Shown piece after piece: positions 33,008 to 41,184 of a stretch of 48,194 nt of DNA. Every line of letters begins with the position of its first letter. The first letter of the stretch is position 1. The stretch covers positions 1-48,194 of the forward strand of contig DATDGI010000338.1 of NCBI GenBank assembly GCA_036522155.1, in the 5' to 3' direction. This DNA is from UBA9676 sp036522155 (GTDB lineage Bacteria; Actinomycetota; Actinomycetes; Streptosporangiales; Streptosporangiaceae). The notes under the pieces were generated by a model. It saw only the letters and a program-made list of their open reading frames with translations, was not told where the DNA came from and made no database searches. The position numbers and the translations under genes were made by a program.

Positions 33008-33409
33008 GGAAGCAGACGCTACGCCCGGACCGTTCCAGAACGTTACCGCTCAGCCGGCCACAGGTCACCATCGCGCCGGGCTTCATGACTGGGCTCCCCT
33101 CACCCCCTTGGCTCGGTCGCGGCTGGACTTGACCGATCGCAGCTGGACTTTGGTCGATTGGGTCGCGATCACGGTCCAAATCGACCAAAGTCGTGGCGGC
33201 ATCACTTGCTGATTCGGTCACCGAGCCCTGGCCGGACCTGCGGGCATGAACAGCAGCGCGGGGCCGTGTGTCGGCCAGGTTAAACCTCGCCGCAGGGGAT
33301 CGGCAGCGGGCATCCGGCCACCTAAGGTATAGACCAATGGGCATCCCGCCCGGCCCTGGTGCCGCCAGCGGGCCGCGCCGCGACCCTAGCCATCCGGAGG
33401 GCAGCGAGC
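33008..33409. promoter_or_regulatory. 402-bp divergent intergenic region between the sensor-like gene and pyk
   Basis: No gene was found here. It is less GC-rich than its surroundings and should hold promoters for both divergent genes. It contains the long inverted repeat annotated separately at 33146-33192. It also has a direct repeat of GCTGGACTT (33122-33130 and 33142-33150, 20 bases apart). A TAAGGTATAGA stretch lies about 80 bases before the pyk ATG and could be a -10 region. Confidence 0.5.
33146..33192. repeat. 14-bp perfect inverted repeat with 19-base spacer
   Basis: GACTTTGGTCGATT (33146-33159) and its exact complement AATCGACCAAAGTC (33179-33192) flank a 19-base spacer. The spacing is nearly three helical turns centre to centre, compatible with an operator for a dimeric or tetrameric regulator. 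It could equally form an RNA hairpin. It lies about 140 bases upstream of the sensor-like gene and 220 bases upstream of pyk. Confidence 0.75.
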
Positions 33410-34828
33410 ATGAGCCGCCGCGCGAAGATCGTGTGCACCCTGGGGCCAGCGACCGCTGGCCCGGAGAGCATCGCCGACCTGGTGGCCGCCGGTCTTGACG
33501 TGGCCAGGCTCAATATGAGCCACGGCAGCCATGACACCCACCTGGCCGCCTACCAGGCGGTCCGGGCGGCCGCCGACGCCGCCGGGCGCAGCGTGGGCAT
33601 CATGGCCGACCTGCAGGGCCCCAAGATCCGGCTGGGGACGTTCGCGGCCGGCCCGGTAACCCTGGTGGCCGGGCAGGAGTTCACGATCACGACCGAGGAT
33701 GTGCCGGGTGACGCGGGGCAGGCCGCCACCACCTACCACGGGCTGCCCGGCGACGTGCGGCCGGGCACGACCGTCCTGGTCGACGACGGCCGGGTGGTAC
33801 TCGAGGTGACCGCGGTGACCGGCCCGCGGGTGCGCACCCGGGTGGTGGTCGGCGGCCAGGTGTCCGACCACAAGGGGCTCAACCTGCCCGGGGTCAGGGT
33901 CAACGTGCCCGCGCTGACCGCCAAGGACGAGGCCGACCTGCGCTGGGCACTCGGCTTGCGCGTGGACATGGTCGCGCTGTCGTTCGTGCAGGGCCCCGAG
34001 GATGCCGAGCGCGCCCTGGCCATCGTGAAGGAGGCGGGCGGCCGGCTGCCGCTCATCGCGAAGATCGAGAAACCGCAGGCGGTCGACGTGCTGCCGGCCG
34101 TGATCGACGCGTTCGACGGGATCATGGTGGCCCGCGGCGACCTGGGAGTCGAGATGCCGCTTGAGCAGGTGCCGGTGGTGCAGAAACGGGCCATCGCGCT
34201 GGCCAGGGACGCGGCCAAGCCGGTTATCGTGGCCACCCAGATGCTGGAGTCGATGATCTCGGCCCCGCGGCCGACCAGGGCCGAGGCGTCCGACGTGGCC
34301 AACGCGGTGCTCGACGGCGCGGATGCGCTGATGCTGTCGGCCGAGACCAGCGTGGGCAGCTACCCGGTGCCGGCCGTGGCCACCATGGCCCGGATCATCG
34401 TGGCGGCCGAGGGCAGCGTGGCGGCCAGCCCGCCGGTCAGCCCGCCGCGGACCACCGGTGGCGCCATCGCCGGGGCCGCGGCCGAGGTGGGCGCCATCGT
34501 CGGGGCCCGGGCCCTGGTCGCCTTCACCATGACCGGGGAGACCGCCCGGCGGCTGGCCAGGTACCGGTCACCCATCCCGCTGCTGGCCTTTACCACCGAG
34601 CCCGCCACCCGCAGTCAGCTCGCCCTCAGCTGGGGGGTGGAGACGTTCTGCGTCCCGCCGGTGGAGCACACCGACGATATGGTCCGCCAGGTGGAGGTGG
34701 CGCTGCTGGACATCGGCCGCTGTGCGGCGGGCGACAAGGTGGTCATCGTGGCCGGCAGCCCGCCGGGGCGCCCGGGCCGGACCAACGCGCTGCGGGTGCA
34801 CGTGATCGGCGACACCGTCCAGTCCTGA
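33410..34828 (+). CDS. pyk: Pyruvate kinase
   Basis: Last glycolytic step, phosphoenolpyruvate plus ADP to pyruvate plus ATP. The 472-residue product has the barrel motifs RLNMSHGSHD, MADLQGPKIRLG, the active-site lysine in LIAKIEKPQAVD and the Mg-binding GIMVARGDLGVEMP, followed by MLESMI. The B domain lies at about residues 75-170. The C-terminal allosteric domain ends at VIGDTVQS. The start ATG 33410 (SRRAKIVCTLGPAT) is preceded by GGAGG at 9 bases; in-frame codons further upstream are not family-like. The next gene on this strand is the ANTAR regulator. Confidence 0.97.
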   Translation: MSRRAKIVCTLGPATAGPESIADLVAAGLDVARLNMSHGSHDTHLAAYQAVRAAADAAGRSVGIMADLQGPKIRLGTFAAGPVTLVAGQEFTITTEDVPGDAGQAATTYHGLPGDVRPGTTVLVDDGRVVLEVTAVTGPRVRTRVVVGGQVSDHKGLNLPGVRVNVPALTAKDEADLRWALGLRVDMVALSFVQGPEDAERALAIVKEAGGRLPLIAKIEKPQAVDVLPAVIDAFDGIMVARGDLGVEMPLEQVPVVQKRAIALARDAAKPVIVATQMLESMISAPRPTRAEASDVANAVLDGADALMLSAETSVGSYPVPAVATMARIIVAAEGSVAASPPVSPPRTTGGAIAGAAAEVGAIVGARALVAFTMTGETARRLARYRSPIPLLAFTTEPATRSQLALSWGVETFCVPPVEHTDDMVRQVEVALLDIGRCAAGDKVVIVAGSPPGRPGRTNALRVHVIGDTVQS

Positions 34829-34904
34829 GTTGCCGGTTCTTGACGGCACCGTGGCCGGCCCCATGCGGGTCCGGCCTGTCCGGTATCTCCGGAGACATCA
34901 CACA

Positions 34905-34982
34905 TGGTGCCCCGGGTGGGATTCGAACCCACACTGGATGGTTTTTGAGGCCACTGCCTGCTACCGGTTGGGCTACCGGGGC
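34905..34982 (-). tRNA. tRNA-like gene, anticodon CAA (Leu), class I shape with encoded CCA
   Basis: Read on the minus strand: acceptor GCCCCGG (34976-34982) pairs with CCGGGGC (34909-34915), followed by A73 and an encoded CCA (34905-34907). The T arm is GTGGG-TTCGAAT-CCCAC, perfect. The D arm is GCC...GGC with GG in the loop. The anticodon loop CTCAAAA, with T33, gives anticodon CAA, reading the leucine codon TTG. Oddities are a variable loop of only five bases (CCAGT) instead of the long arm of tRNA-Leu, and C-A mismatches closing the anticodon stem (31-39) and at D-stem pair 13-22. Length is 75 bases without CCA. It is tRNA-shaped with good confidence; the leucine identity is less sure. 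Confidence 0.8.
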
Positions 34983-35040
34983 GCCCGGGGCCGCCGCTCC
35001 CGCACGGAGGTGCCGCCGACGTCAATCTACCGGCTTTCGG

Positions 35041-35046
35041 TACGCT
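35041..35046 (+). promoter_or_regulatory. -10 box (TACGCT) for a leaderless ANTAR regulator transcript
   Basis: TACGCT ends seven bases before the GTG at 35054, so the transcript would begin at the start codon. The 71 bases between this gene and the divergent tRNA must also hold the tRNA promoter. Confidence 0.5.
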
Positions 35047-35053
35047 CTAGCCT

Positions 35054-35683
35054 GTGAGCCAGTCACCCGTCCGCGTTGTCATCGCCGAAGACGAGGCGCT
35101 GATCAGGCTCGACCTCAAGGAGATGCTTGAGGAAGAGGGCTACCAGGTGGCCGGGGAAACCGGCGACGGGGAGTCGGCCGTGGAGCTGGCCACGTCGCTG
35201 CGCCCGGACCTGGTGATCCTCGACGTCAAGATGCCGGTGCTGGACGGGATCTCAGCCGCCGAGCGGATCGCGGCCGATCACATCGCCCCGGTGGTGATCC
35301 TGACCGCGTTCTCGCAGCGGGAACTGGTCGAGCGGGCGCGGGACGCGGGCGCCATGGCCTATCTGGTCAAGCCGTTCACCAAGGCGGACCTGGTGCCCGC
35401 CATCGAGATCGCGGTCAGCCGCTTCGCCGAGGTCTCCGCCCTCGGCGCGGAAGTGGGCAACCTGCGGGAGCGGCTGGAAGTACGCAAGGTGCTTGACCGG
35501 GCCAAGGGCCGGCTGCAGACCGAGTGCGGGCTCACCGAGCCGGAGGCGTTCCGCTGGATCCAGAAGACCTCCATGGACCGCCGGGTGACCATGCGCGCCG
35601 TGGCCGAGGACGTGCTGGCCGGCCAGTTGCCGCGGGACCCGGCCGAGGCCAACGGCCCGGCCGCGACCGACGCGGCGAGCTAA
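35054..35683 (+). CDS. ANTAR-domain response regulator (PdtaR-like)
   Basis: A 209-residue two-domain regulator. The receiver domain has the acidic pair in VVIAEDEALIR, the phospho-accepting Asp in LVILDVKMPVLDG, the switch Thr in VVILTAFSQ and the Lys in YLVKPFTKAD. After a coiled-coil linker (about residues 127-150) the C-terminal ANTAR RNA-binding domain runs VRKVLDRAKGRLQTECGLTEPEAFRWIQKTSMDRRVTM. ANTAR proteins bind paired hexaloop RNA stems and prevent transcription termination. This matches the conserved actinobacterial PdtaR-type regulator that normally follows pyk. The cognate kinase (PdtaS-like) is not in the window. Confidence 0.94.
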   Translation: MSQSPVRVVIAEDEALIRLDLKEMLEEEGYQVAGETGDGESAVELATSLRPDLVILDVKMPVLDGISAAERIAADHIAPVVILTAFSQRELVERARDAGAMAYLVKPFTKADLVPAIEIAVSRFAEVSALGAEVGNLRERLEVRKVLDRAKGRLQTECGLTEPEAFRWIQKTSMDRRVTMRAVAEDVLAGQLPRDPAEANGPAATDAAS

Positions 35684-35987
35684 CTCCCCGCGCGGACCCG
35701 GGCAGTGAGAAACCCGAGGAGCCTTTGGTGCCGTGTCGACCTTCCCCGGGCCGACACGTTCTCTACTCGGCTCCCCGGGTTCTCTGCACCACGGTAGCGA
35801 GCCACGGGCACGCCGCGCAAAGGCATGCTCATTCCCTGGACAGAATGCCGTAAACGTCTGGTCGTAAACGGTTTGCAAAGTAGCTCCCCGAATGCGTAGC
35901 GCCACGCGCAGTCACGCCGATACGTCACCGCAGGATGCGCCCAGGTTCGGCGGCTATGCCCGGCCGGTCCGGCGGCCGGCATGGCGG
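35684..35987. other. 304-bp region between convergent genes, with a two-tier hairpin
   Basis: No convincing gene; a minus-strand open frame here has no ribosome-binding site or family-like sequence. It contains the nested dyad at 35711-35781, a GGCAT...ATGCC dyad (35822-35849), and a direct repeat CGTAAACG (35849-35856 and 35863-35870, 14 bases apart) in an A/T-richer patch. Confidence 0.5.
35711..35781. terminator. Nested hairpin, probable bidirectional terminator or structured RNA
   Basis: The outer stem pairs AACCCGAGGAGCC (35711-35723) with GGCTCCCCGGGTT (35769-35781), 12 of 13 positions. It encloses an inner stem GTGTCG (35733-35738)/CGACAC (35752-35757). It starts 28 bases after the ANTAR regulator stop and faces the convergent thioesterase gene, which fits a two-way terminator. 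The two-level structure is larger than needed for that. Confidence 0.5.
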
Positions 35988-36476
35988 CTATGCCCGGGTG
36001 CCGCTGGCCCCGGGCAGCCGGTCGGTGATCAGGCAGGTGAGCCGGGACGTGCATACCCGACGCCCCTGCTCGTCGCTGAGCACGACCTCATAGGTGGCGA
36101 TGGTCCGGCCGCCGTGCAGCCGGGTGGCGACGCCGATGACCACGCCCGCCGAGGCGGCCCGGTGGTGGGTGGCGCTGATCTCGATACCCACGGTCAGCCG
36201 GTCCGGGCCGGCGTGCAGGGCCGCGCCGAGCGAGCCCAGGGTTTCCGCCAGCACACATGAGGCCCCACCGTGCAGCAGCCCGTAGGGCTGGGTGTTCCCG
36301 GCCACCGGCATCGTGCCGACGACGCGCTCCGCTGTCGCGGTCACGACCTCGATCCCCATCCGGCCGACCAGCTTGTCGGCGCTGCCGGCGATGAACGCCT
36401 CCGTGATCCGCCGGGCCGTCTCCTGCCCCACCGCGTCCTGCTCCACCGTCACCTCCGGGCTTGCCCTGCCGACCAT
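35988..36476 (-). CDS. Hotdog-fold thioesterase (PaaI/YdiI-like)
   Basis: A 162-residue acyl-CoA thioesterase of the PaaI/DHNA-CoA type. QPYGLLHGGASCVLAETLGSLGA contains the family HGG motif and the catalytic-helix Glu, and VGIEISATHHRAASAG is the second hotdog strand pair. The start ATG 36474-36476 (MVGRASPEVTVEQD) is not supported by a strong ribosome-binding site; a GTG slightly downstream (MTVEQD) is possible. The frame stays open to 36611 but would overlap polA. It is divergent from polA. The specific acyl substrate is unknown (phenylacetate, menaquinone or general detoxification). Confidence 0.85.
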   Translation of the reverse strand: MVGRASPEVTVEQDAVGQETARRITEAFIAGSADKLVGRMGIEVVTATAERVVGTMPVAGNTQPYGLLHGGASCVLAETLGSLGAALHAGPDRLTVGIEISATHHRAASAGVVIGVATRLHGGRTIATYEVVLSDEQGRRVCTSRLTCLITDRLPGASGTRA

Positions 36477-36577
36477 GATCGTGGCTGCGCCGGCCGCACC
36501 CAACCAACCATGATCCAGCCCAGGCCGGCCAGGGAACTCCGGTGACCGGGTTTCCTGCTGATGTCGGCGGCGGCCAC

Positions 36578-36583
36578 TAGACT
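36578..36583 (+). promoter_or_regulatory. -10 box (TAGACT) for a leaderless polA transcript
   Basis: TAGACT lies six bases before the polA GTG (36590), the same box and spacing as at hisD. There is no ribosome-binding site between them. Confidence 0.55.
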
Positions 36584-36589
36584 TCCGGC

Positions 36590-39346
36590 GTGGCGACGAA
36601 GCCTGGCCCATCCTCTTCCCCCACCAGCCCCCAGCCCGGCCGGCTGCTGCTGCTCGACGGCCACTCCCTGGCCTACCGGGCCTTCTTCGCCCTGCCGCCG
36701 GACCTCGCGACCACCGACGGGCAGCCGACCAACGCCGTCTACGGCTTCACCTCCATGCTCATCAAAATGCTGCCGGAGGAGCAGCCGACCCACGTGGCGG
36801 TCGCGTTCGACCGCGGCGAGCCGACGTTCCGGCACGAGCAGTACGTCGAGTACAAGGCCAACCGGCGGGAAACCCCGGCCGACTTCCGCAGCCAGCTCCC
36901 CCTGATCTTCGAGGTGCTCGACGCCCTGGGCATCGCCCGGCTGTCGGTGCCGGGTTACGAGGCTGACGACATCATCGCCACCCTCACCGCCCTGGCCCGG
37001 CGGGACGGCCTCGACGTCCTCATCGTGTCCGGCGACCGGGACGTGCTCCAGCTCGTGGACGAGCACACGACCGTGCTGATGACCAGGCGCGGCATCAGCG
37101 AGATGACCCGCTTCACCCCCGAGGCGGTCGTGGAGAAGTACGGCCTCACCCCGGCTCAGTACCCCGACTTCGCGGCCCTGCGCGGCGACCCGAGCGACAA
37201 CCTGCCCAGCATCCCGGGGGTGGGGGAGAAGACCGCGGCCAAATGGGTCGCCGACTTCGGCTCGCTGGCGCAGCTGGTCGACCGGGTGGACGAGGTCAAG
37301 GGCAAGGCCGGCGACAAGCTCCGCGAGCACCTCGGCGACGTGCTGCGCAACCGGCAGCTCACCGAACTGGCCCGCGACGTCCCGCTGGAGACCGGGCCGA
37401 TCGACCTGCGGCCCGCGGCCTGGGACCGGGAGCAGATCCATCAGCTGTTCGACACGCTTCAGTTCCGGGTCCTGCGGGACCGGCTCTACAGCACTTTGCC
37501 GAACGGAATCCTCGGGACGACCGCCGCTGCCACGGCCGCGGGCACAACGGGCGGCACCGCCTTCGAGGTGGACGTGGCCAGGCCCGGCCCCGGCGAGGTG
37601 GCGCAGTGGCTGGCCGAGCACGCGGCCGGTGACGGCCGGACCGGCCTGGCTGCCACCGGCGAATGGGGCCGCGGCACCGGGACGCTGTCCGGGCTGGCCC
37701 TGGCCACCCAGGACGGGGCCGGCGCCTATCTGGACCCCAGCCTGCTGGGCGAAGAGGACGAGCAGGCGCTGGCGGCCTGGCTGGCCGACCCCTCCCAGCC
37801 CAAGGCGTGGCACGACGCCAAGGGCCCGATGCACGCGCTGGCCGCGCGCGGGCTGGAGCTGGCCGGGCTGACCAGCGACACCGCGCTGGCCGCCTACCTC
37901 GCCCTGCCCGGCCAGCGCTCGTTTGACCTGGCCGACCTGGCGCTGCGTTACCTCAGCAAGGAACTGGCCAGCGGCGGGGAGAGCGCGACCGGGCAGCTCG
38001 CGCTCGACTTCTCCGGCGAGGAGGAGGCGGCGCAGGAGGCCGCGACCGCGCTGGTGCTGCGGGCCCGGGCCACCGCCGAGCTGGCCACCGCGCTCGACGC
38101 GGACCTGGCCCAGCGGGGCGCCACCACCTTGCTGCACGAGGTGGAGCTGCCCCTGGTCGGGGTGCTTGAGGGGATGGAGCGGGCCGGGATCGCCGCCGAC
38201 ACCGAGCATTTCGCGGCCATGTCGGCCAGCCTCGGCGGCGAGGTGAAGGCGGCCGAGCAGTCCGCCTACCAGGTGGTGGGCCGGGAGTTCAACCTGGGCT
38301 CGCCCAAGCAGCTGCAGGAAGTGCTGTTCACCGAGCTGGGCCTGCCCAAGACCAAGCGGATCAAGACCGGCTACACCACCGACTCCGAGGCCCTCACCGG
38401 GCTGCTGGCGCAGACCGATCATCCGGTGCTGGCCTACCTGCTGCGGCACCGCGACGTGGCCAAGCTCAAGAGCATCGTGGACACGCTGCTGCCGATGGCG
38501 GGTGAGGACGGCCGCATCCACACCACCTACAACCAGACGATCGCGGCCACCGGCCGGCTGTCCTCCACCGACCCGAACCTGCAGAACATCCCGATCAGGA
38601 CCGAGGAGGGACGGCGCATCCGGCAGGGTTTCGTGGTCGGCGCCGGCTACGAGTGCCTGCTCACCGCCGACTACAGCCAGATCGAGCTGCGGATCATGGC
38701 CCACCTGTCCGGTGACACCGCGCTGGCCGGGGCGTTCGCGTCCGGCCACGACTTCCATGCCGAGACCGCGTCCCGGGTGTTCGGGCTGCCGCCGGCCGAG
38801 GTGACGGTCGAGCTGCGCAGCAAGATCAAGGCCATGAACTACGGGCTCGCGTACGGGCTGTCCGCCTACGGGCTGTCCCAGCAGCTGCGGATCACCCCGG
38901 ACGAGGCGCGCGGGCTGATGGACGGCTACTTCCAGCAGTTCGGCGGGGTCCGCGACTACCTCAACGAGATCGTGGCCCAGGCCCGCATGGACGGCTACAC
39001 CCAGACCATCCTCGGCCGCCGCCGGTACCTGCCCGACCTGACCTCCGACAACCGCCAGCGCCGGGAAATGGCCGAGCGGATGGCGCTGAACGCGCCGATC
39101 CAGGGCTCAGCGGCCGACATCATCAAGGTGGCCATGCTGGCCGTGGACGCCGCGCTCCGCGAGCACGGGCTGGCCTCCCGGATGCTGCTCCAGGTCCATG
39201 ACGAGCTGGTCTTTGAGGCCGCGCCGGGTGAGCTGGACAGGCTGCGCGCTCTGGTCACGCAGACCATGTGCGGGGCGTTCGAGCTGAGTGTCCCGCTGGA
39301 GGTGTCCATCGGGACCGGCGGCAGCTGGGCCGAGGCCGGGCACTGA
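36590..39346 (+). CDS. polA: DNA polymerase I
   Basis: Repair and Okazaki-fragment polymerase, 918 residues. The N-terminal 5'-3' exonuclease (about residues 15-310) has LLLLDGHSLAYRAFFAL, VAFDRGEPTFR, GYEADDIIATL, VSGDRDVLQLV and RGDPSDNLPSIPGVGEKTA. The middle 3'-5' exonuclease-like domain lacks the DEDD carboxylates (LAATGEWG where DTET is expected), so proofreading is predicted absent, as in other actinobacterial PolA. The polymerase domain has motif A DYSQIELRIMAHL (D694), motif B RSKIKAMNYGLAYG and motif C QVHDELVFEA (D871). Start GTG 36590 at a leaderless promoter. The upstream neighbour is divergent. Confidence 0.97.
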   Translation: MATKPGPSSSPTSPQPGRLLLLDGHSLAYRAFFALPPDLATTDGQPTNAVYGFTSMLIKMLPEEQPTHVAVAFDRGEPTFRHEQYVEYKANRRETPADFRSQLPLIFEVLDALGIARLSVPGYEADDIIATLTALARRDGLDVLIVSGDRDVLQLVDEHTTVLMTRRGISEMTRFTPEAVVEKYGLTPAQYPDFAALRGDPSDNLPSIPGVGEKTAAKWVADFGSLAQLVDRVDEVKGKAGDKLREHLGDVLRNRQLTELARDVPLETGPIDLRPAAWDREQIHQLFDTLQFRVLRDRLYSTLPNGILGTTAAATAAGTTGGTAFEVDVARPGPGEVAQWLAEHAAGDGRTGLAATGEWGRGTGTLSGLALATQDGAGAYLDPSLLGEEDEQALAAWLADPSQPKAWHDAKGPMHALAARGLELAGLTSDTALAAYLALPGQRSFDLADLALRYLSKELASGGESATGQLALDFSGEEEAAQEAATALVLRARATAELATALDADLAQRGATTLLHEVELPLVGVLEGMERAGIAADTEHFAAMSASLGGEVKAAEQSAYQVVGREFNLGSPKQLQEVLFTELGLPKTKRIKTGYTTDSEALTGLLAQTDHPVLAYLLRHRDVAKLKSIVDTLLPMAGEDGRIHTTYNQTIAATGRLSSTDPNLQNIPIRTEEGRRIRQGFVVGAGYECLLTADYSQIELRIMAHLSGDTALAGAFASGHDFHAETASRVFGLPPAEVTVELRSKIKAMNYGLAYGLSAYGLSQQLRITPDEARGLMDGYFQQFGGVRDYLNEIVAQARMDGYTQTILGRRRYLPDLTSDNRQRREMAERMALNAPIQGSAADIIKVAMLAVDAALREHGLASRMLLQVHDELVFEAAPGELDRLRALVTQTMCGAFELSVPLEVSIGTGGSWAEAGH

Positions 39347-39376
39347 CCGCGGCAGGTCACAGGTTGGCGGCTGAGA

Positions 39377-39405
39377 TTGACCGGTACCGGTAGCTCTCAT
39401 ATTCT
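39377..39405 (+). promoter_or_regulatory. rpsA promoter, -35 TTGACC and -10 TATTCT
   Basis: TTGACC (39377-39382) and TATTCT (39400-39405) are separated by exactly 17 bases, the best sigma-70-like promoter in the window. Transcription would start near 39412, giving an rpsA leader of about 180 bases. A second -10-like box TACATT (39562-39567) lies close to the gene. Confidence 0.65.
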
Positions 39406-39591
39406 GAACGCTGCGCCGTGTTCAAGCGCAGTGCGCCATGGCCAGGCACAGTCCCGGACAGCTGGAAGGCAGACCGGTGGCTGGTCAGGTCGGCCAGGCA
39501 AGTCCATCAGACCTGTGGGCCCCGCGTGGCGGGCTGAGCGTGCACGCGTGTCCAATCCATCTACATTCTGTCCGCCGGAGCCAACCCACAC

Positions 39592-41118
39592 ATGACGAGC
39601 AGCACTGAGGCCAAACCGACCCCCAAGGTAGCGGTCAACGACATCGGGTCCGAGGAGGCCTTCCTCGCCGCGATCGACGAGACCATCAAGTACTTCAACG
39701 ACGGCGACATTGTCGAGGGCACTGTCGTCAAGGTCGACCGGGACGAGGTCCTGCTCGACATCGGGTACAAGACCGAAGGGGTCATCCCCTCCCGCGAGCT
39801 GTCGATCAAGCACGATGTCGACCCGCATGACGTGGTCAAGACCGGCGAGCACATCGAGGCCCTGGTCCTCCAGAAGGAGGACAAGGAAGGCCGTCTCATC
39901 CTGTCCAAGAAGCGCGCCCAGTACGAGCGCGCCTGGGGCACGATCGAGAAGATCAAGGACGAGGACGGGGTCGTCACCGGCACCGTCATCGAGGTCGTCA
40001 AGGGCGGCCTGATCCTCGACATCGGCCTGCGCGGGTTCCTGCCGGCCTCGCTGGTGGAGATGCGCCGGGTCCGTGACCTGCAGCCGTATGTGGGCCGGGA
40101 GATCGAGGCGAAGATCATCGAGCTGGACAAGAACCGCAACAACGTGGTCCTGTCCCGCCGGGCCTGGCTCGAGCAGACCCAGTCCGAGGTCCGCCAGAAC
40201 TTCCTGAACACGCTGCAGAAGGGCCAGATCCGCAAGGGCACGGTCTCCTCCATCGTCAACTTCGGCGCGTTCGTCGACCTGGGCGGGGTGGATGGCCTGG
40301 TGCACGTGTCCGAGCTGTCCTGGAAGCACATCGACCACCCGGGCGAGGTGGTCGAGGTGGGCCAGGAGGTCACCGTCGAGGTGCTGGACGTGGACATGGA
40401 CCGCGAGCGGGTCTCGCTGTCGCTGAAGTCCACCCAGGAAGACCCCTGGCAGCAGTTCGCCCGCACCCACCAGATCGGCCAGGTCGTGCCCGGGCGGGTC
40501 ACCAAGCTCGTGCCGTTCGGCGCGTTCGTCCGGGTCGAGGAGGGCATCGAGGGCCTGGTCCACATCTCCGAGCTGGCCGACCGGCACGTGGAGATCCCCG
40601 AGCAGGTGGTGCAGGTCGGGGACGAGATCTTCGTCAAGATCATCGACATCGACCTGGACCGGCGGCGGATCAGCCTCTCGCTCAAGCAGGCCAACGAGGG
40701 CACCATCGGCGAGGCCGTCGGCGATGATTTCGACCCGACCCTGTATGGGATGCCGGCCACCTACGACGACCAGGGCAACTACGTCTACCCGGAGGGTTTC
40801 GACCCCGAGACGGCCGAATGGCTGGAGGGCTACGACACCCAGCGGGAGGAGTGGGAGCGTCAGTACGCCGAGGCCAGGTCCCGGTTCGAGGCGCACCGGC
40901 GGCAGGTCACCGAGGCGCGCAAGGCCCAGGAGGAAGCCGAGGACGGCGAGGCCGGCGAGGACGGCGAAGGCGGCCGGGCCCCCAGCAAGTCCGGCGGCGG
41001 CCGCCGCTCGGCCACCAGCACCAGTGATGATGCTGACGACGACAGCCCCACCGGTGCGCTCGCCTCGGACGAGGCTCTCGCCGCGCTCAGGGACAAGCTC
41101 TCGGGCGGCCAGAATTAA
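39592..41118 (+). CDS. rpsA: 30S ribosomal protein S1
   Basis: RNA-binding ribosomal protein that helps load mRNA. The 508-residue product has four S1 domains, at about residues 37-106 (GTVVKVDRDEVLLDIGYKTEG), 123-190, 207-277 (KGTVSSIVNFGAFVDLGGVDG) and 292-362 (PGRVTKLVPFGAFVRVEEGIEG), the usual actinobacterial number. A 145-residue acidic, low-complexity tail follows. ATG start with GGAG 11 bases upstream. It has a long leader from a strong promoter. A terminator overlaps its stop codon. Confidence 0.96.
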   Translation: MTSSTEAKPTPKVAVNDIGSEEAFLAAIDETIKYFNDGDIVEGTVVKVDRDEVLLDIGYKTEGVIPSRELSIKHDVDPHDVVKTGEHIEALVLQKEDKEGRLILSKKRAQYERAWGTIEKIKDEDGVVTGTVIEVVKGGLILDIGLRGFLPASLVEMRRVRDLQPYVGREIEAKIIELDKNRNNVVLSRRAWLEQTQSEVRQNFLNTLQKGQIRKGTVSSIVNFGAFVDLGGVDGLVHVSELSWKHIDHPGEVVEVGQEVTVEVLDVDMDRERVSLSLKSTQEDPWQQFARTHQIGQVVPGRVTKLVPFGAFVRVEEGIEGLVHISELADRHVEIPEQVVQVGDEIFVKIIDIDLDRRRISLSLKQANEGTIGEAVGDDFDPTLYGMPATYDDQGNYVYPEGFDPETAEWLEGYDTQREEWERQYAEARSRFEAHRRQVTEARKAQEEAEDGEAGEDGEGGRAPSKSGGGRRSATSTSDDADDDSPTGALASDEALAALRDKLSGGQN

Positions 41119-41156
41119 CCTGGCGTCCCGGGCGCCCGGCTGAACCCAGGTTTATT
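41117..41156 (+). terminator. rpsA intrinsic terminator
   Basis: AACCTGG (41117-41123) pairs with CCAGGTT (41146-41152), followed by TTATT. The loop holds the perfect 12-base palindrome CCGGGCGCCCGG (41128-41139). The stem begins inside the TAA stop codon. Confidence 0.6.
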
Positions 41157-41171
41157 CCGCGGGCTGCGGGC

Positions 41172-41177
41172 TACCCT
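41172..41177 (+). promoter_or_regulatory. -10 box (TACCCT) for a leaderless coaE transcript
   Basis: TACCCT ends seven bases before the coaE GTG (41185), immediately after the rpsA terminator. Confidence 0.5.
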
Positions 41178-41184
41178 GGCTGGC

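Noticed and set aside
33008..33409. CRISPR-like or transposon-end interpretation of the inverted repeat
   Set aside because: Only one dyad, no repeat-spacer periodicity, no transposase and no target-site duplication nearby.
35680..36054. Minus-strand 124-residue frame in the gap after the ANTAR regulator
   Set aside because: It overlaps the 3' end of the thioesterase gene, has no ribosome-binding site or family similarity, and covers a strong hairpin.
36449..38758. Minus-strand open frame of 769 codons opposite polA
   Set aside because: No domain recognised; polA on the other strand is complete, and the divergent thioesterase lies at its upstream edge.
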